IMG/VR virus record: IMGVR_UViG_3300007735_000794
Location: 34,069 to 98,068 of that record
From: a virus
Reading direction: 5' to 3' (one strand)
DNA length: 64,000 nt
This document shows positions 23,913-32,308 of this stretch, in pieces. The notes under the pieces were generated by a model. The model was given only the letters and a program-made list of their open reading frames with translations, was not told where the DNA came from and made no database searches. How positions within the stretch are numbered: position 1 is the stretch's first letter; each line of letters begins with the position of its first letter. The translations under genes and the position numbers were made by a program.

Positions 23913-24689
23913 ATGCAAATTCTACAATTAGTAAACTCACAGCCCACAATTGATCGCGGTGTATTATACATCGTCTTTAATGAGTCATTTGTTAAAGAAA
24001 TGTTAAACTCAGCAAAATCTGTGAAGATGTACAATCCTGATATGAAAATTTGTGTAATGTCAAATTTCGATTTTGAGTCAAACGACATTGACTTTTACAT
24101 AAAGATAAAGCCTAATCATATCAGAGCAAAAGTTGATTTTATCTGTCACTCACCATTTAAAGAAACACTGTACCTCGACTCTGACACGATCATCAATCAA
24201 AATATTGAAGACATATTTGATGTATTAAAAAAGAACGATATCGCAGGAATACATGATTTTGCAAGAAAACGGGAAAAATATGCAAAACAAATTCAAGAAT
24301 ATGACGCAATACCGTACTCTTTCTCAGAAATAAATGGTGGCGTGATGTGTTGGAAGCACAATGATGCAACAAGAAAATTTTTTAGTATGTGGCAAGCATA
24401 TTTTTATAAATATTTTCATATCACAAATGGCTGGGATCAAGTTTCGTTAAGAATTTCCTTGTGGGAAAGTGATGTTAGATTAATTCATTTGCCTATTGAA
24501 TACAATGTAAGAGGCAAAGAAAACAGAGATAAAGTCGATTTCCCACACGTCAGGCTAGAAAATGGAAAAGAACATATGCAACCGCGCATTTTTCATATGC
24601 ATGTAGATAAGAAAGTGCACAACGGTGTGTATGATGTATCATATGATGATGCAGTCGAACATTGCAAGCTTAATCACTACAAGTACTAA
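23913..24689 (+). CDS. GT8-like glycosyltransferase
   Basis: This 258-residue GT-A enzyme has T-L-Y-L-D-S-D-T-I-I (about 87-96), the metal-binding D-x-D of family 8 and related transferases. Further on are E-I-N-G-G-V-M-C-W and N-G-W-D-Q-V-S-L, matching the N-S-G-V and D-Q-x-x-L positions of the acceptor and donor site. The chain ends in an H-M-H segment where family 8 has its H-x-G-x-x-K-P. It is soluble and sits mid-operon. Confidence 0.8.
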   Translation: MQILQLVNSQPTIDRGVLYIVFNESFVKEMLNSAKSVKMYNPDMKICVMSNFDFESNDIDFYIKIKPNHIRAKVDFICHSPFKETLYLDSDTIINQNIEDIFDVLKKNDIAGIHDFARKREKYAKQIQEYDAIPYSFSEINGGVMCWKHNDATRKFFSMWQAYFYKYFHITNGWDQVSLRISLWESDVRLIHLPIEYNVRGKENRDKVDFPHVRLENGKEHMQPRIFHMHVDKKVHNGVYDVSYDDAVEHCKLNHYKY

Positions 24690-24690
24690 C

Positions 24691-25449
24691 ATGAAACAAC
24701 TTTATTTTATTGGCTCACCAAGAACTGGATCTACTCTTCTTGGTCAAATTATCAATTATCATCCTAATTGTCTTATTTCTAATGAATCAAGATTTTTACA
24801 AAAAGTAATTGAGAAAGGGCAAGACAAAATCTCAGCAACGCAAGAGATGATGATCGATGCATGTTATCAATTTAATGAAAGCTTAGAAAAAACAGACAGG
24901 TTTTCAAAAACAATAAAAACATATCAGCCGAAATGGCAGTCATTTGAGCAATTTAAAGGAAATCCACTTTTTGATAAAAAAGAAATATTGATTATTGGCG
25001 ACAAAAAAGCAGGTGGAAACATCCACGTTTACAGAAACAACAAAGAAAAATTCAATACATTTGTTGCAGAAGAAAAACCGCTATTTCTAATGATAACAAG
25101 AAATCCCGCAGAAACTGCGCTTTCATATTTAAAATCACATGGCAGTGGTTCGTATGAAGAAGCATTGCGAAAAGTGCTTATTGATACACGTGATGCATAC
25201 ATGTTTGGAATAAATTGCGGTTTGAAAATTGTTCGCTATGAAGAGCTTGTCAATTCAACAGACAATTTTTTAATTGATTTGTTTTCATTTTTATCACTTG
25301 AAACAAGTAAAGAATGGCGAAAAGCAATATCACAGATAGTGAGCCATGAGAAAGTGCAAGTTTCAAATGAAATGCTAACAACGACAAAAAACATACTCAG
25401 TAATGAGTTTCATCAAATTGAATTTTTGTTTGATGTGTTCAATGATTAA
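24691..25449 (+). CDS. Sulfotransferase-family protein
   Basis: The frame is open from 24625, but the ATG at 24691, one base past the previous stop, gives the canonical start. The 252-residue product begins with the PAPS-binding loop F-I-G-S-P-R-T-G-S-T-L-L (5-16). It has a later 3'-phosphate-type segment, I-T-R-N-P-A-E-T-A-L-S (about 140-150), where the family has R-N-P-x-D. A sulfate group on the glycan is the likely product. No phage PAPS synthesis gene is in the window, so the donor would come from the host. Confidence 0.8.
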   Translation: MKQLYFIGSPRTGSTLLGQIINYHPNCLISNESRFLQKVIEKGQDKISATQEMMIDACYQFNESLEKTDRFSKTIKTYQPKWQSFEQFKGNPLFDKKEILIIGDKKAGGNIHVYRNNKEKFNTFVAEEKPLFLMITRNPAETALSYLKSHGSGSYEEALRKVLIDTRDAYMFGINCGLKIVRYEELVNSTDNFLIDLFSFLSLETSKEWRKAISQIVSHEKVQVSNEMLTTTKNILSNEFHQIEFLFDVFND

Positions 25450-26419
25450 AAATGCCTTATTTGTTCATTTTCCAATAGAAAATGAACAAATTGAAAGTTT
25501 GTCACTACCGCGCCACTTTGCAAAAAAAGGAATCAATACATACGTTACATTCCACAAGGGCAATCGGCATTATGATTATAAACTTGACGTAAATGGAAAT
25601 GTAATAAATGTCAACAATGCAGAAACATTTTCATTAGAGTTTGACATCTTGATTGCAAAAAGTTCATCAAAACAATCATATGACGCAAGGTATTTTAAAA
25701 ATTCAAAATACAAAATAAACATAACGCCTATGGGTATGCAGTGCAATAAAGAAGGTTATGACTATGCTTATGAAGATAATCAGCTTACAAAGCCACCAGT
25801 CCCATCAATGTTTAATAAACTTATGTCTGAATATGACATTGGAAAAAAAGAAAATATTATTATTGTTCCAGCATCTCTCGGCACAGACAAAAATCAACTT
25901 GAGCTGTTGAATCTTGTCGATGCACATCTAGTTAAAGATTGGAAAATAATATTCTGCGGCAAATCAGAATCTGTTTCGTATACGAATAAGATGAAAAATG
26001 TCGCATTGTCAAAAAATATAAATATTGAAATACACAACTTCTTAAATAAAGAAGAACTTGCAAACTTAATCTTAAAATCAAAATTGTTAGCGCTTACGAC
26101 AGACCCGAGACCAGCACAGCCATATGATCCCGGACCACGTGTTATTCCAGAGGGATTGTGTGGTGGCACACCATTCTTTATTAACGATTTGGTTCTTGTT
26201 GAAGATTCTGTAAAAAGTTTTGGAACGATATACAGACAAGGTAATGCTGCTGACATGAATGATAAATTGAAAGATGCAATGTTTACATGGAATCAAAAAT
26301 CGCTAGATGTAATAAATTTTGCTAAAGTTCATTATAACATGGAAAACGCATGCGAATGCGTGTATAGTAATGTAATACAACAAATAGAAAATGAAAGAAA
26401 ATCTAAAGTATCTTGTTGA
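25442..26419 (+). CDS. GT4-like glycosyltransferase
   Basis: The ATG at 25442 (M-I-K-N-A-L-F-V) is preferred over 25403 because it gives a clean Rossmann-type start and an 8-base overlap with the sulfotransferase gene; the product is 325 residues. The C-terminal half has P-A-S-L-G-T-D-K-N-Q, W-K-I-I-F-C-G-K and G-P-R-V-I-P-E-G-L-C-G-G-T-P, the GT4 E-x-x-x-x-G-x-P signature with E-G-L-C-G-G. The N-terminal domain is short. It overlaps the next gene by 29 bases. Confidence 0.75.
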   Translation: MIKNALFVHFPIENEQIESLSLPRHFAKKGINTYVTFHKGNRHYDYKLDVNGNVINVNNAETFSLEFDILIAKSSSKQSYDARYFKNSKYKINITPMGMQCNKEGYDYAYEDNQLTKPPVPSMFNKLMSEYDIGKKENIIIVPASLGTDKNQLELLNLVDAHLVKDWKIIFCGKSESVSYTNKMKNVALSKNINIEIHNFLNKEELANLILKSKLLALTTDPRPAQPYDPGPRVIPEGLCGGTPFFINDLVLVEDSVKSFGTIYRQGNAADMNDKLKDAMFTWNQKSLDVINFAKVHYNMENACECVYSNVIQQIENERKSKVSC

Positions 26420-27041
26420 AGCATTTTACATTAATGAATCTTTGCTTCCTAAAAATCCCATATTTTTACATATCGGTACCTTTACAGGTAAGCTAGAAAA
26501 GCTTCTTACAAAGCTATATCCGTCTTGTTCAATTTACTCAATTGAACCTCATCCTGATAACTTTGCAAAGCTTAGAGAAAATGTCAAAGAATTGACTAAT
26601 GTTTACTTGACAAACAAAGCGATAGTGAGCACAAATGATAACAAGGTTTTGCTAGCAGGAGTTGGATCTTGCGCATCTACTTATAAAGCGACAAATGGAA
26701 TTGAAGTAGATGCTATTACATTAGAGAAATTTGTATTAGAAAACAATATTTCAAATATTGATTGCATCTTTTATAATGCAGAAGGGTCTGAGATGGAGTT
26801 TCTTCCTTATCTTGTAGAAAATAAAATGTGCAGCATGATTACACAAATTTGCTTGAATTTCCATACCCACGTTCAAGGATTTGGAATTTCATATGAAAAT
26901 GCTTTTGAAATGATGGATCGAATAAAAATTCACGATCATTATGTAATAAATGATGATAGATCGACACGTGTCGCATCAATTGCATCTGGTGGAAGATTAA
27001 GTGAACTTTATCCGTGTTTCTTATTCTACAAGAGAAAATAA
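26391..27041 (+). CDS. FkbM-family methyltransferase
   Basis: This 216-residue protein has the FkbM methyltransferase layout: F-L-H-I-G-T-F-T-G-K (motif I with the first Gly kept), S-I-E-P-H-P-D-N-F (motif II acid E followed by P-x-P-x-N-F), and V-D-A-I-T-L-E-K-F followed by I-D-C-I-F-Y-N-A-E-G. It would O-methylate a sugar. It starts within the end of the glycosyltransferase gene and is followed with no gap by the deacetylase gene. Confidence 0.8.
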   Translation: MKENLKYLVEAFYINESLLPKNPIFLHIGTFTGKLEKLLTKLYPSCSIYSIEPHPDNFAKLRENVKELTNVYLTNKAIVSTNDNKVLLAGVGSCASTYKATNGIEVDAITLEKFVLENNISNIDCIFYNAEGSEMEFLPYLVENKMCSMITQICLNFHTHVQGFGISYENAFEMMDRIKIHDHYVINDDRSTRVASIASGGRLSELYPCFLFYKRK

Positions 27042-27680
27042 ATGAAAAATTTATACATATTTTTAGCGCATATTGACGATTTAGAATGTGCAACTATTGG
27101 CTATCTTTCAAAGAATTACAAATCATATGACAAAATTCACGTTGTCATTGCTACGTACTGGAAAGAAAAAGCAGGAATTTTTGAAGAAAACTTAAGGCTT
27201 CTAAATGAAAAATTTGAATCAAAAATTGTATACACAAATTTGTTAAACAAACAGCGACAAATGATGTCATCAATTGACTTTGTCAAAGATCAATTTTATA
27301 AGTTGCTTGATTTCAAAACAAGCTTTGATATTTTAACACATGATGAAAACGATGCACACACTGACCATCGTGCAGTAAGCATGATCTCAATGGGAATGGT
27401 AAAGTATGCGAATACATACGTCACTGTTTATTCTCCAAGCACTTATAACTTTCAACCCAACTTATTCATCAGCATGAACGAAGATGAATTCAAAATTAAA
27501 AAAGCATGTCTTGATAAATACAATATTTCTAATGAACAATCATATACGGGTTTAGGATATTATCTACAGAGTGATGATCATTACAATATTGGCGAAGCAT
27601 ACTTCTTAGAAAGCTATGCAAATAAACACAAAACAAAGTATGCAGAAGTATACAGAATATTAAAAATGTCTTTGGTGTAA
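27042..27680 (+). CDS. PIG-L/LmbE-type de-N-acetylase
   Basis: This 212-residue protein carries A-H-I-D-D-L-E at 9-15, the family's A-H-P-D-D-E zinc motif with Ile for Pro. It also has D-A-H-T-D-H-R (105-110-area), where H106 and H109 complete the zinc site. Such enzymes remove acetyl groups from N-acetylglucosamine in glycolipids and sugars. In this operon it would expose an amine for further change or alter an acetylated host sugar. Start and previous stop abut exactly. Confidence 0.85.
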   Translation: MKNLYIFLAHIDDLECATIGYLSKNYKSYDKIHVVIATYWKEKAGIFEENLRLLNEKFESKIVYTNLLNKQRQMMSSIDFVKDQFYKLLDFKTSFDILTHDENDAHTDHRAVSMISMGMVKYANTYVTVYSPSTYNFQPNLFISMNEDEFKIKKACLDKYNISNEQSYTGLGYYLQSDDHYNIGEAYFLESYANKHKTKYAEVYRILKMSLV

Positions 27681-27681
27681 A

Positions 27682-28596
27682 ATGAAAAGAGAAAATGTAT
27701 TTGCATTAGCTGTTGTTGGAGGCCCGCAAACAGAAGTGTTGTATCACTGGTTTAAGCACGCAGCAGAAAATTTCAAAATTCCAGAGCAGAATATTTTGAT
27801 TGGTTTTCATGAAAATGAAATGTATCCTGAGAAGAATAAAAGATGGAAAGAAATTTTTAATGACTTAAACATTACTCCAATAAAAACAATAACATCTACG
27901 GGTTGGTCTGCAGAAGTTCAAACATCATTATTTTCAAGCTTGCATGATGTCGCAAATAGAGTCGACGGTTGGACAGTTCGGGCAGATTGTGATGAATTGC
28001 TTGAATTTCATAAAGGAAATCATGATATTCTTGAATTGATTGATGATCTTGAATCAAGAAAAGAAACGTTTATTCGTGGGATAACTTGCGATAGAATAGC
28101 AGCAGATGGTGAATTGATAGAAATTAAAAGAGACACAACACTTTTTGAACAATTTCCAATTGCATTGTATGAATACGCTAGATTAAAAACGCTTGCAAGA
28201 AAAGCACGTGGGCTGAGCAATCCAAATATTCGCGCAGATCGTCCTGAGGGATCTGGGATTGCTATTCATAAAAATAGAATTCCAATTACAAAATCAGTTC
28301 ATAACTTTGATAATCCATACGATCCGCGCCTTAAAGAATGTCACAAATATGCAATTTTGCATCATTTTAAATATGACAAAGAATTTTATGACAAGCACAA
28401 AGAATTTGGAAAAGAAGTAGGAAAAATGTACGGTCATCCAGATATCTCAGCAATAATCGAAAAATTTTATGATTTTGACACAAACAGGCTTGATATAAAG
28501 AAAATTAACGAAGAATTCACAAAACAGTCAGAACCAAAAAGATTTGAATTTAACAGTAGTTTTCCAACAAACCAACAACCACCGCGGTGGGTATAA
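27682..28596 (+). CDS. Glycosyltransferase-like protein with D-C-D-E
   Basis: This 304-residue protein has W-T-V-R-A-D-C-D-E-L-L, a D-x-D-E metal motif like the D-A-D-E of the enzyme at 21696-22559. It also shares a distal H-H-F-K-Y-D segment with it. The opening V-F-A-L-A-V-V-G-G fits the first strand of a GT-A fold. The two are probably diverged paralogues with different sugars. It starts one base after the deacetylase gene. Confidence 0.7.
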   Translation: MKRENVFALAVVGGPQTEVLYHWFKHAAENFKIPEQNILIGFHENEMYPEKNKRWKEIFNDLNITPIKTITSTGWSAEVQTSLFSSLHDVANRVDGWTVRADCDELLEFHKGNHDILELIDDLESRKETFIRGITCDRIAADGELIEIKRDTTLFEQFPIALYEYARLKTLARKARGLSNPNIRADRPEGSGIAIHKNRIPITKSVHNFDNPYDPRLKECHKYAILHHFKYDKEFYDKHKEFGKEVGKMYGHPDISAIIEKFYDFDTNRLDIKKINEEFTKQSEPKRFEFNSSFPTNQQPPRWV

Positions 28597-28597
28597 A

Positions 28598-29194
28598 ATG
28601 AAAGTAACAATTCATCAACCAGAACATTTTCCGTATATCGGTTTTTTTAAAAAAATGAATGAAGCAGATTTGTTTATTGTTCTTGACAATGTGAAATTCA
28701 AAAAGAATGATTTTCAAAATAGAAATCGTTTTGTGAATAGATCGGGCAATGAAGAATGGTTTACAGTACCTGTTGAAAAAGACGCAAATTCAAAACTAAT
28801 CAATGAAGTGAAAGTATCAAAAGATCCTATCTGGCGTTCAAAGCTGATAAAACAGCATCTACATAACAAACTAAATGTATCAAGCGTTTATGAAGACAGC
28901 GAATTATTGATTGATATAAATATGAAAAGTATCGTCTGGTGTAGAGATAAATGGAAAATTACTACACCAATGATAATGGCATCATCACTTGCAGCATCGG
29001 GATCAAAATCCGAATTGCTTTTAAACATTTGCAAAGAAGTCGGTGCAACAACGTATCTATCAGGCAAAGGTGGCTTTGACTATCTTGACAAGACAATCTT
29101 TGATGAAGCAAAAATAAATGTTGAATTTTTTGACCCGAAAATTGATAATATGATGTCTTCGCTTTATAATCAAACAACAACAATCAATTATTGA
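28598..29194 (+). CDS. WbqC-like family protein
   Basis: The frame is open from 28544, but the ATG at 28598 gives the family start M-K-V-T-I-H-Q-P-E-H-F-P-Y-I-G-F-F. Further family features are F-I-V-L-D-N-V-K-F and N-R-N-R. The 198-residue product is a little shorter than usual. WbqC-like proteins sit in O-antigen and other glycan clusters; some appear to attach acyl or amino-acid groups to sugars, but the reaction here is not certain. It follows the preceding gene by one base. Confidence 0.8.
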   Translation: MKVTIHQPEHFPYIGFFKKMNEADLFIVLDNVKFKKNDFQNRNRFVNRSGNEEWFTVPVEKDANSKLINEVKVSKDPIWRSKLIKQHLHNKLNVSSVYEDSELLIDINMKSIVWCRDKWKITTPMIMASSLAASGSKSELLLNICKEVGATTYLSGKGGFDYLDKTIFDEAKINVEFFDPKIDNMMSSLYNQTTTINY

Positions 29195-29201
29195 GAGAAA
29201 T

Positions 29202-30188
29202 ATGACATCTATCGGTGTAATTGGTCAAGGCTTCGTAGGTGGAAGTTTGACGACTGTTTTTAGTCGTAAGCATCAAACAACTGTCTACGCTTACGATAAG
29301 ACAGGTAAACTTGCGCAAGGAGCAACTGAGATATTTATGCCAGATGTAGTAAGAAAACCTGCGTCTGTTTACGAATTTGCAAAAGCGTGCGTTTTACTCA
29401 ACAAAAACGAATACGATGAAAAATTTTCAAATGTATTTTTTGTCTGTGTTCCCACGCCAATGTATGCAGACGGTTCTGCAGATATTTCAATCGTTGAAAA
29501 TGTATTAGATGATATTTCTGATGTTTCTTTTGAGACAAAAAACGACGTCATCGCAGTAATAAAATCAACTGTTCCGCCGGGTTCTACACACAAATGGAAT
29601 GAAAAATATAAAGATAAATTTCTTCATGTTATATTCAATCCAGAGTTCTTAACAGAAGCCAACGCATTGCAAGATATGGAAAATCAAGATCGTATCATTC
29701 TTGGCGGACCGAGACCGTGGATTAATGAAGTCAAGAGCATTTTTGAAAATGCATTTATTGGCGTCCCAGTAATCAAAACGGGATCGACAACGGCAGAAAT
29801 GGTAAAATACACGACAAACTGTTTTCTTGCAGTTAAAGTTTCATTTGCAAACGAGCTTGCACAAATATGTGAAGCGCTAGATGATGAAGGTCTTAACATT
29901 GACTATGACAAAGTTGTAGAATATGCAAAATTAGATAAACGATTGGGTAATTCACACTGGTCAGTTCCTGGCCCCATGGCAACACATGACGGCAGGTATG
30001 TAAAAGGTTGGGGAGGCAGTTGCTTTGTAAAAGATCTCAATGCGCTAATGTTTGAAGCAACTTCACTTGGCGTTGATACAAAAGTAATGCGCGCTGCGTG
30101 GGAAAAGAACTTAGAAGTAAGAAAACCAGAAGATAGAGACTGGGAGCACTTGCAAGGTAGAGCGGTAAGCGTTAATGTAAAATCATAA
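29202..30188 (+). CDS. UDP-glucose/GDP-mannose 6-dehydrogenase, short form
   Basis: This 328-residue NAD-dependent enzyme oxidises a nucleotide sugar to its uronic acid. It has the Rossmann motif G-V-I-G-Q-G-F-V-G (5-13), S-T-V-P-P-G-S-T, N-P-E-F-L-T-E and E-M-V-K-Y-T-T-N. The catalytic Cys is C274 in G-G-S-C-F-V-K-D (271-278). It stops soon after the central helix domain, so most of the usual C-terminal UDP-binding domain (about 100 residues) is missing. It may still work as a short phage form or use a separate partner. The product would feed the glycan operon. Confidence 0.85.
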   Translation: MTSIGVIGQGFVGGSLTTVFSRKHQTTVYAYDKTGKLAQGATEIFMPDVVRKPASVYEFAKACVLLNKNEYDEKFSNVFFVCVPTPMYADGSADISIVENVLDDISDVSFETKNDVIAVIKSTVPPGSTHKWNEKYKDKFLHVIFNPEFLTEANALQDMENQDRIILGGPRPWINEVKSIFENAFIGVPVIKTGSTTAEMVKYTTNCFLAVKVSFANELAQICEALDDEGLNIDYDKVVEYAKLDKRLGNSHWSVPGPMATHDGRYVKGWGGSCFVKDLNALMFEATSLGVDTKVMRAAWEKNLEVRKPEDRDWEHLQGRAVSVNVKS

Positions 30189-30197
30189 TTTGCTCAT

Positions 30198-30203
30198 TAT
30201 AAT
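30198..30203 (+). promoter_or_regulatory. TATAAT box 5 bases before a start codon
   Basis: TATAAT at 30198-30203 lies 5 bases before the ATG at 30209, with no Shine-Dalgarno sequence between. It would give separate, possibly leaderless, transcription of the nuclease gene. Confidence 0.4.
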
Positions 30204-30208
30204 AAATA

Positions 30209-31039
30209 ATGAAAACTATAAATGAAGACAAAATTACGTTCCCGACTGGCAAACAACACATTTCTTACTCTGAAGTAAAAATATGGACAGAATGTCCATG
30301 GAAGCATAAGCTGCTTTATATTGACAAAGTTGGAACATTTGAAACAAATGAGAATCTTTCATTTGGCACAACACTTCACACTGAGTGTGAAAGCTATTTA
30401 AAAACAAAAACATTTAGTCTTGAAAGAATGCGTGGAAGCATAGACAGAGTTTGGGATACGCATAATTTACAAAACAAAGAGCAGTGGAAAAAAGAGGGCG
30501 CAGCAATTTTAGATGATATGCCAAAATTTCTTGATGAGACTTTTCCAAATTGGTCATGTATAAAAGCAGAATATCCCCTTTTCGAAGCAATAGAAAACTC
30601 TGATATAAAATTCAAAGGATTTGTTGATGGTCTAATAAAGGCTAAAAACAAAAGAGGCAATGACGTATTATGGGTAGTAGATTGGAAAACGTGTGGCCCG
30701 AGAGGGTGGGCAGCAGATAAAAAACAAGATCCCCTAGTTCAAGCACAAATTGTCTTGTATAAATCATACATTTCAGAAAAATTTTCAATAGATCCAAAAG
30801 ACATAAAATGCGGTTTTGTTTTGCTAAAGCGCGGAGTAAAGCCAGGAAAATCATGTGAGCTTGTTGAAATTTCTGCAGGTCCAAAAACATTAGAAAAATC
30901 AAATAAACTTGTATCGTCGATGATATCGGGCGTTAAATCGGGTACTTGCATAAAGAATAGAATGTCGTGCACATATTGCGAATTTAAAGAAACAAAACAC
31001 TGCCCTGGATCAAGCACATTTAAACCTTTTACTGCATGA
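30209..31039 (+). CDS. Cas4/RecB-like PD-(D/E)XK nuclease with Cys cluster
   Basis: This 276-residue exonuclease-like protein has H57 in F-G-T-T-L-H-T-E, D140 in F-V-D-G-L, D158 and K160 in V-V-D-W-K-T (the D-x-K active site), and Q178/Q180 of the RecB motif. C29 (in T-E-C-P-W) together with C254, C257 and C265 near the C-terminus match the split iron-sulfur cluster of Cas4/AddB-type nucleases. It is probably for recombination or host DNA degradation, not CRISPR: there are no cas genes or repeats in the window. It sits inside the glycan island but as its own unit. Confidence 0.85.
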   Translation: MKTINEDKITFPTGKQHISYSEVKIWTECPWKHKLLYIDKVGTFETNENLSFGTTLHTECESYLKTKTFSLERMRGSIDRVWDTHNLQNKEQWKKEGAAILDDMPKFLDETFPNWSCIKAEYPLFEAIENSDIKFKGFVDGLIKAKNKRGNDVLWVVDWKTCGPRGWAADKKQDPLVQAQIVLYKSYISEKFSIDPKDIKCGFVLLKRGVKPGKSCELVEISAGPKTLEKSNKLVSSMISGVKSGTCIKNRMSCTYCEFKETKHCPGSSTFKPFTA

Positions 31040-31048
31040 TTATATGAG

Positions 31049-31054
31049 TATTAT
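31049..31054 (+). promoter_or_regulatory. TATTAT box 6 bases before a start codon
   Basis: TATTAT at 31049-31054 precedes the ATG at 31061 by 6 bases, a near match to the layout seen at 30198 and 59730. It would restart transcription of the last two glycosyltransferase genes. Confidence 0.3.
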
Positions 31055-31060
31055 TGTAAC

Positions 31061-32308
31061 ATGCAAAAAAAGTATAAAGTTTTAGTTCTTTCTGATCACG
31101 CGCTTTCAACATCGGGCGTTGGTACACAAACATTCCATTTACTAAATGGTTTGATTAAAAAGGGTGAATGGACATTTCGCCAATTTGGCGCTGCTATAAA
31201 ACATGCAGATTATAGAACTGTCGTAGTGAATGAAGATCTTATTATAAAGCCAATTGATGGTTTTGGAAATAGAGACCTTATTAGAATTACTCTCGCTGCA
31301 GAAAAGCCAGATTTGCTTCTTATCTTTACAGATCCACGATTTTTTACGTGGTTATTTGAAATGGAAGACGAAATCCATCAAATTTGTCCAATTGCTTGGT
31401 GGCACGTATGGGATAATGGACCGTATCCAAAATTTAATGAAGTCTTTTATAGATCAACAGACTTGATAAATTGTCATTCTCACATGACCTACGACCTTAT
31501 AAAAGAGCAGTTTGCAAATAAAACAAACTTTATCCCGCATGCAATTCCTGAGAATATGTTTTTCCCAATCGATCAATCGCAAAAGACAAATCTTAAACAG
31601 ACTATTTTAGGACAATCACGTCTTGATCATTTTGTTGGAATATGGGTTAATAGAAATGCAAAGAGAAAGCGCCCAAGTGATGTTTTGATGTCATGGAAGA
31701 TTTTTTGTGACAACTTACAAAAAGAAAAAGGTCATAAAAATGCAACATTGATAATGCACACTGACCCATTAGATCAAGAAGGCCCGAATCTTTTTGAAGT
31801 TGCAGATGCATTAGGCATCGTAAATAATATTATGTTTTCTAAAGACAGACTTGAATTTAAAAACATGAACATGCTATATAACATATCAGATTTTTGTATG
31901 AACATATCATACGCAGAAGGGTTTGGTTTGAGTACGCTTGAAGCAATGAATGCAGGCACACCAATTATTGCAGCAAAAACGGGTGGCCTTACAAGACAAG
32001 TAGTCGATCATCGTGACGGGTCAGAAAATGGTGTCGCATTAGAAGTTGATTGTAAAACTCTTGTAGGCAGTCAAGTTGTGCCCTATATTTACGAAGATTA
32101 CGTTAATTGTGACAATGTCGCCCGCGGAATAATGAAGCTGTATAACATGTCAAATGAAGAAAAAATAAATCTAAAAAAGAAAGTTCGTGAATACGCGCTA
32201 TCAGAATTTAATTACCAGAAGACAATTGATGATTGGCACACAACTGCAAAAAATCTAATTGAAACTTGGCGTGATAATAGAATTAATTGGGAAATGAGGA
32301 CATTTTAA
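31061..32308 (+). CDS. GT4-family glycosyltransferase
   Basis: This 415-residue enzyme is a full-length GT-B type. It starts V-L-V-L-S-D-H-A-L-S-T-S-G-V-G-T, has the donor-domain segment I-W-V-N-R-N-A-K-R-K-R-P, and ends the site with S-Y-A-E-G-F-G-L-S-T-L-E-A-M-N-A-G-T-P. That is the classical GT4 E-G-F-G-x-x-x-x-E-A-M-x-x-G-x-P signature. It is the best-preserved transferase of the island. Its TAA overlaps the next ATG (TAATG). Confidence 0.9.
   Translation: MQKKYKVLVLSDHALSTSGVGTQTFHLLNGLIKKGEWTFRQFGAAIKHADYRTVVVNEDLIIKPIDGFGNRDLIRITLAAEKPDLLLIFTDPRFFTWLFEMEDEIHQICPIAWWHVWDNGPYPKFNEVFYRSTDLINCHSHMTYDLIKEQFANKTNFIPHAIPENMFFPIDQSQKTNLKQTILGQSRLDHFVGIWVNRNAKRKRPSDVLMSWKIFCDNLQKEKGHKNATLIMHTDPLDQEGPNLFEVADALGIVNNIMFSKDRLEFKNMNMLYNISDFCMNISYAEGFGLSTLEAMNAGTPIIAAKTGGLTRQVVDHRDGSENGVALEVDCKTLVGSQVVPYIYEDYVNCDNVARGIMKLYNMSNEEKINLKKKVREYALSEFNYQKTIDDWHTTAKNLIETWRDNRINWEMRTF

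Noticed and set aside
24405-24412. TATAAATA as a late promoter
   Set aside because: It lies in the middle of the GT8 gene, with no gene start nearby; such matches are expected by chance in AT-rich DNA.
30209-31039. Cas4-like gene as a sign of a CRISPR locus
   Set aside because: No repeat array and no other cas genes are visible; phages often carry stand-alone Cas4-like nucleases.
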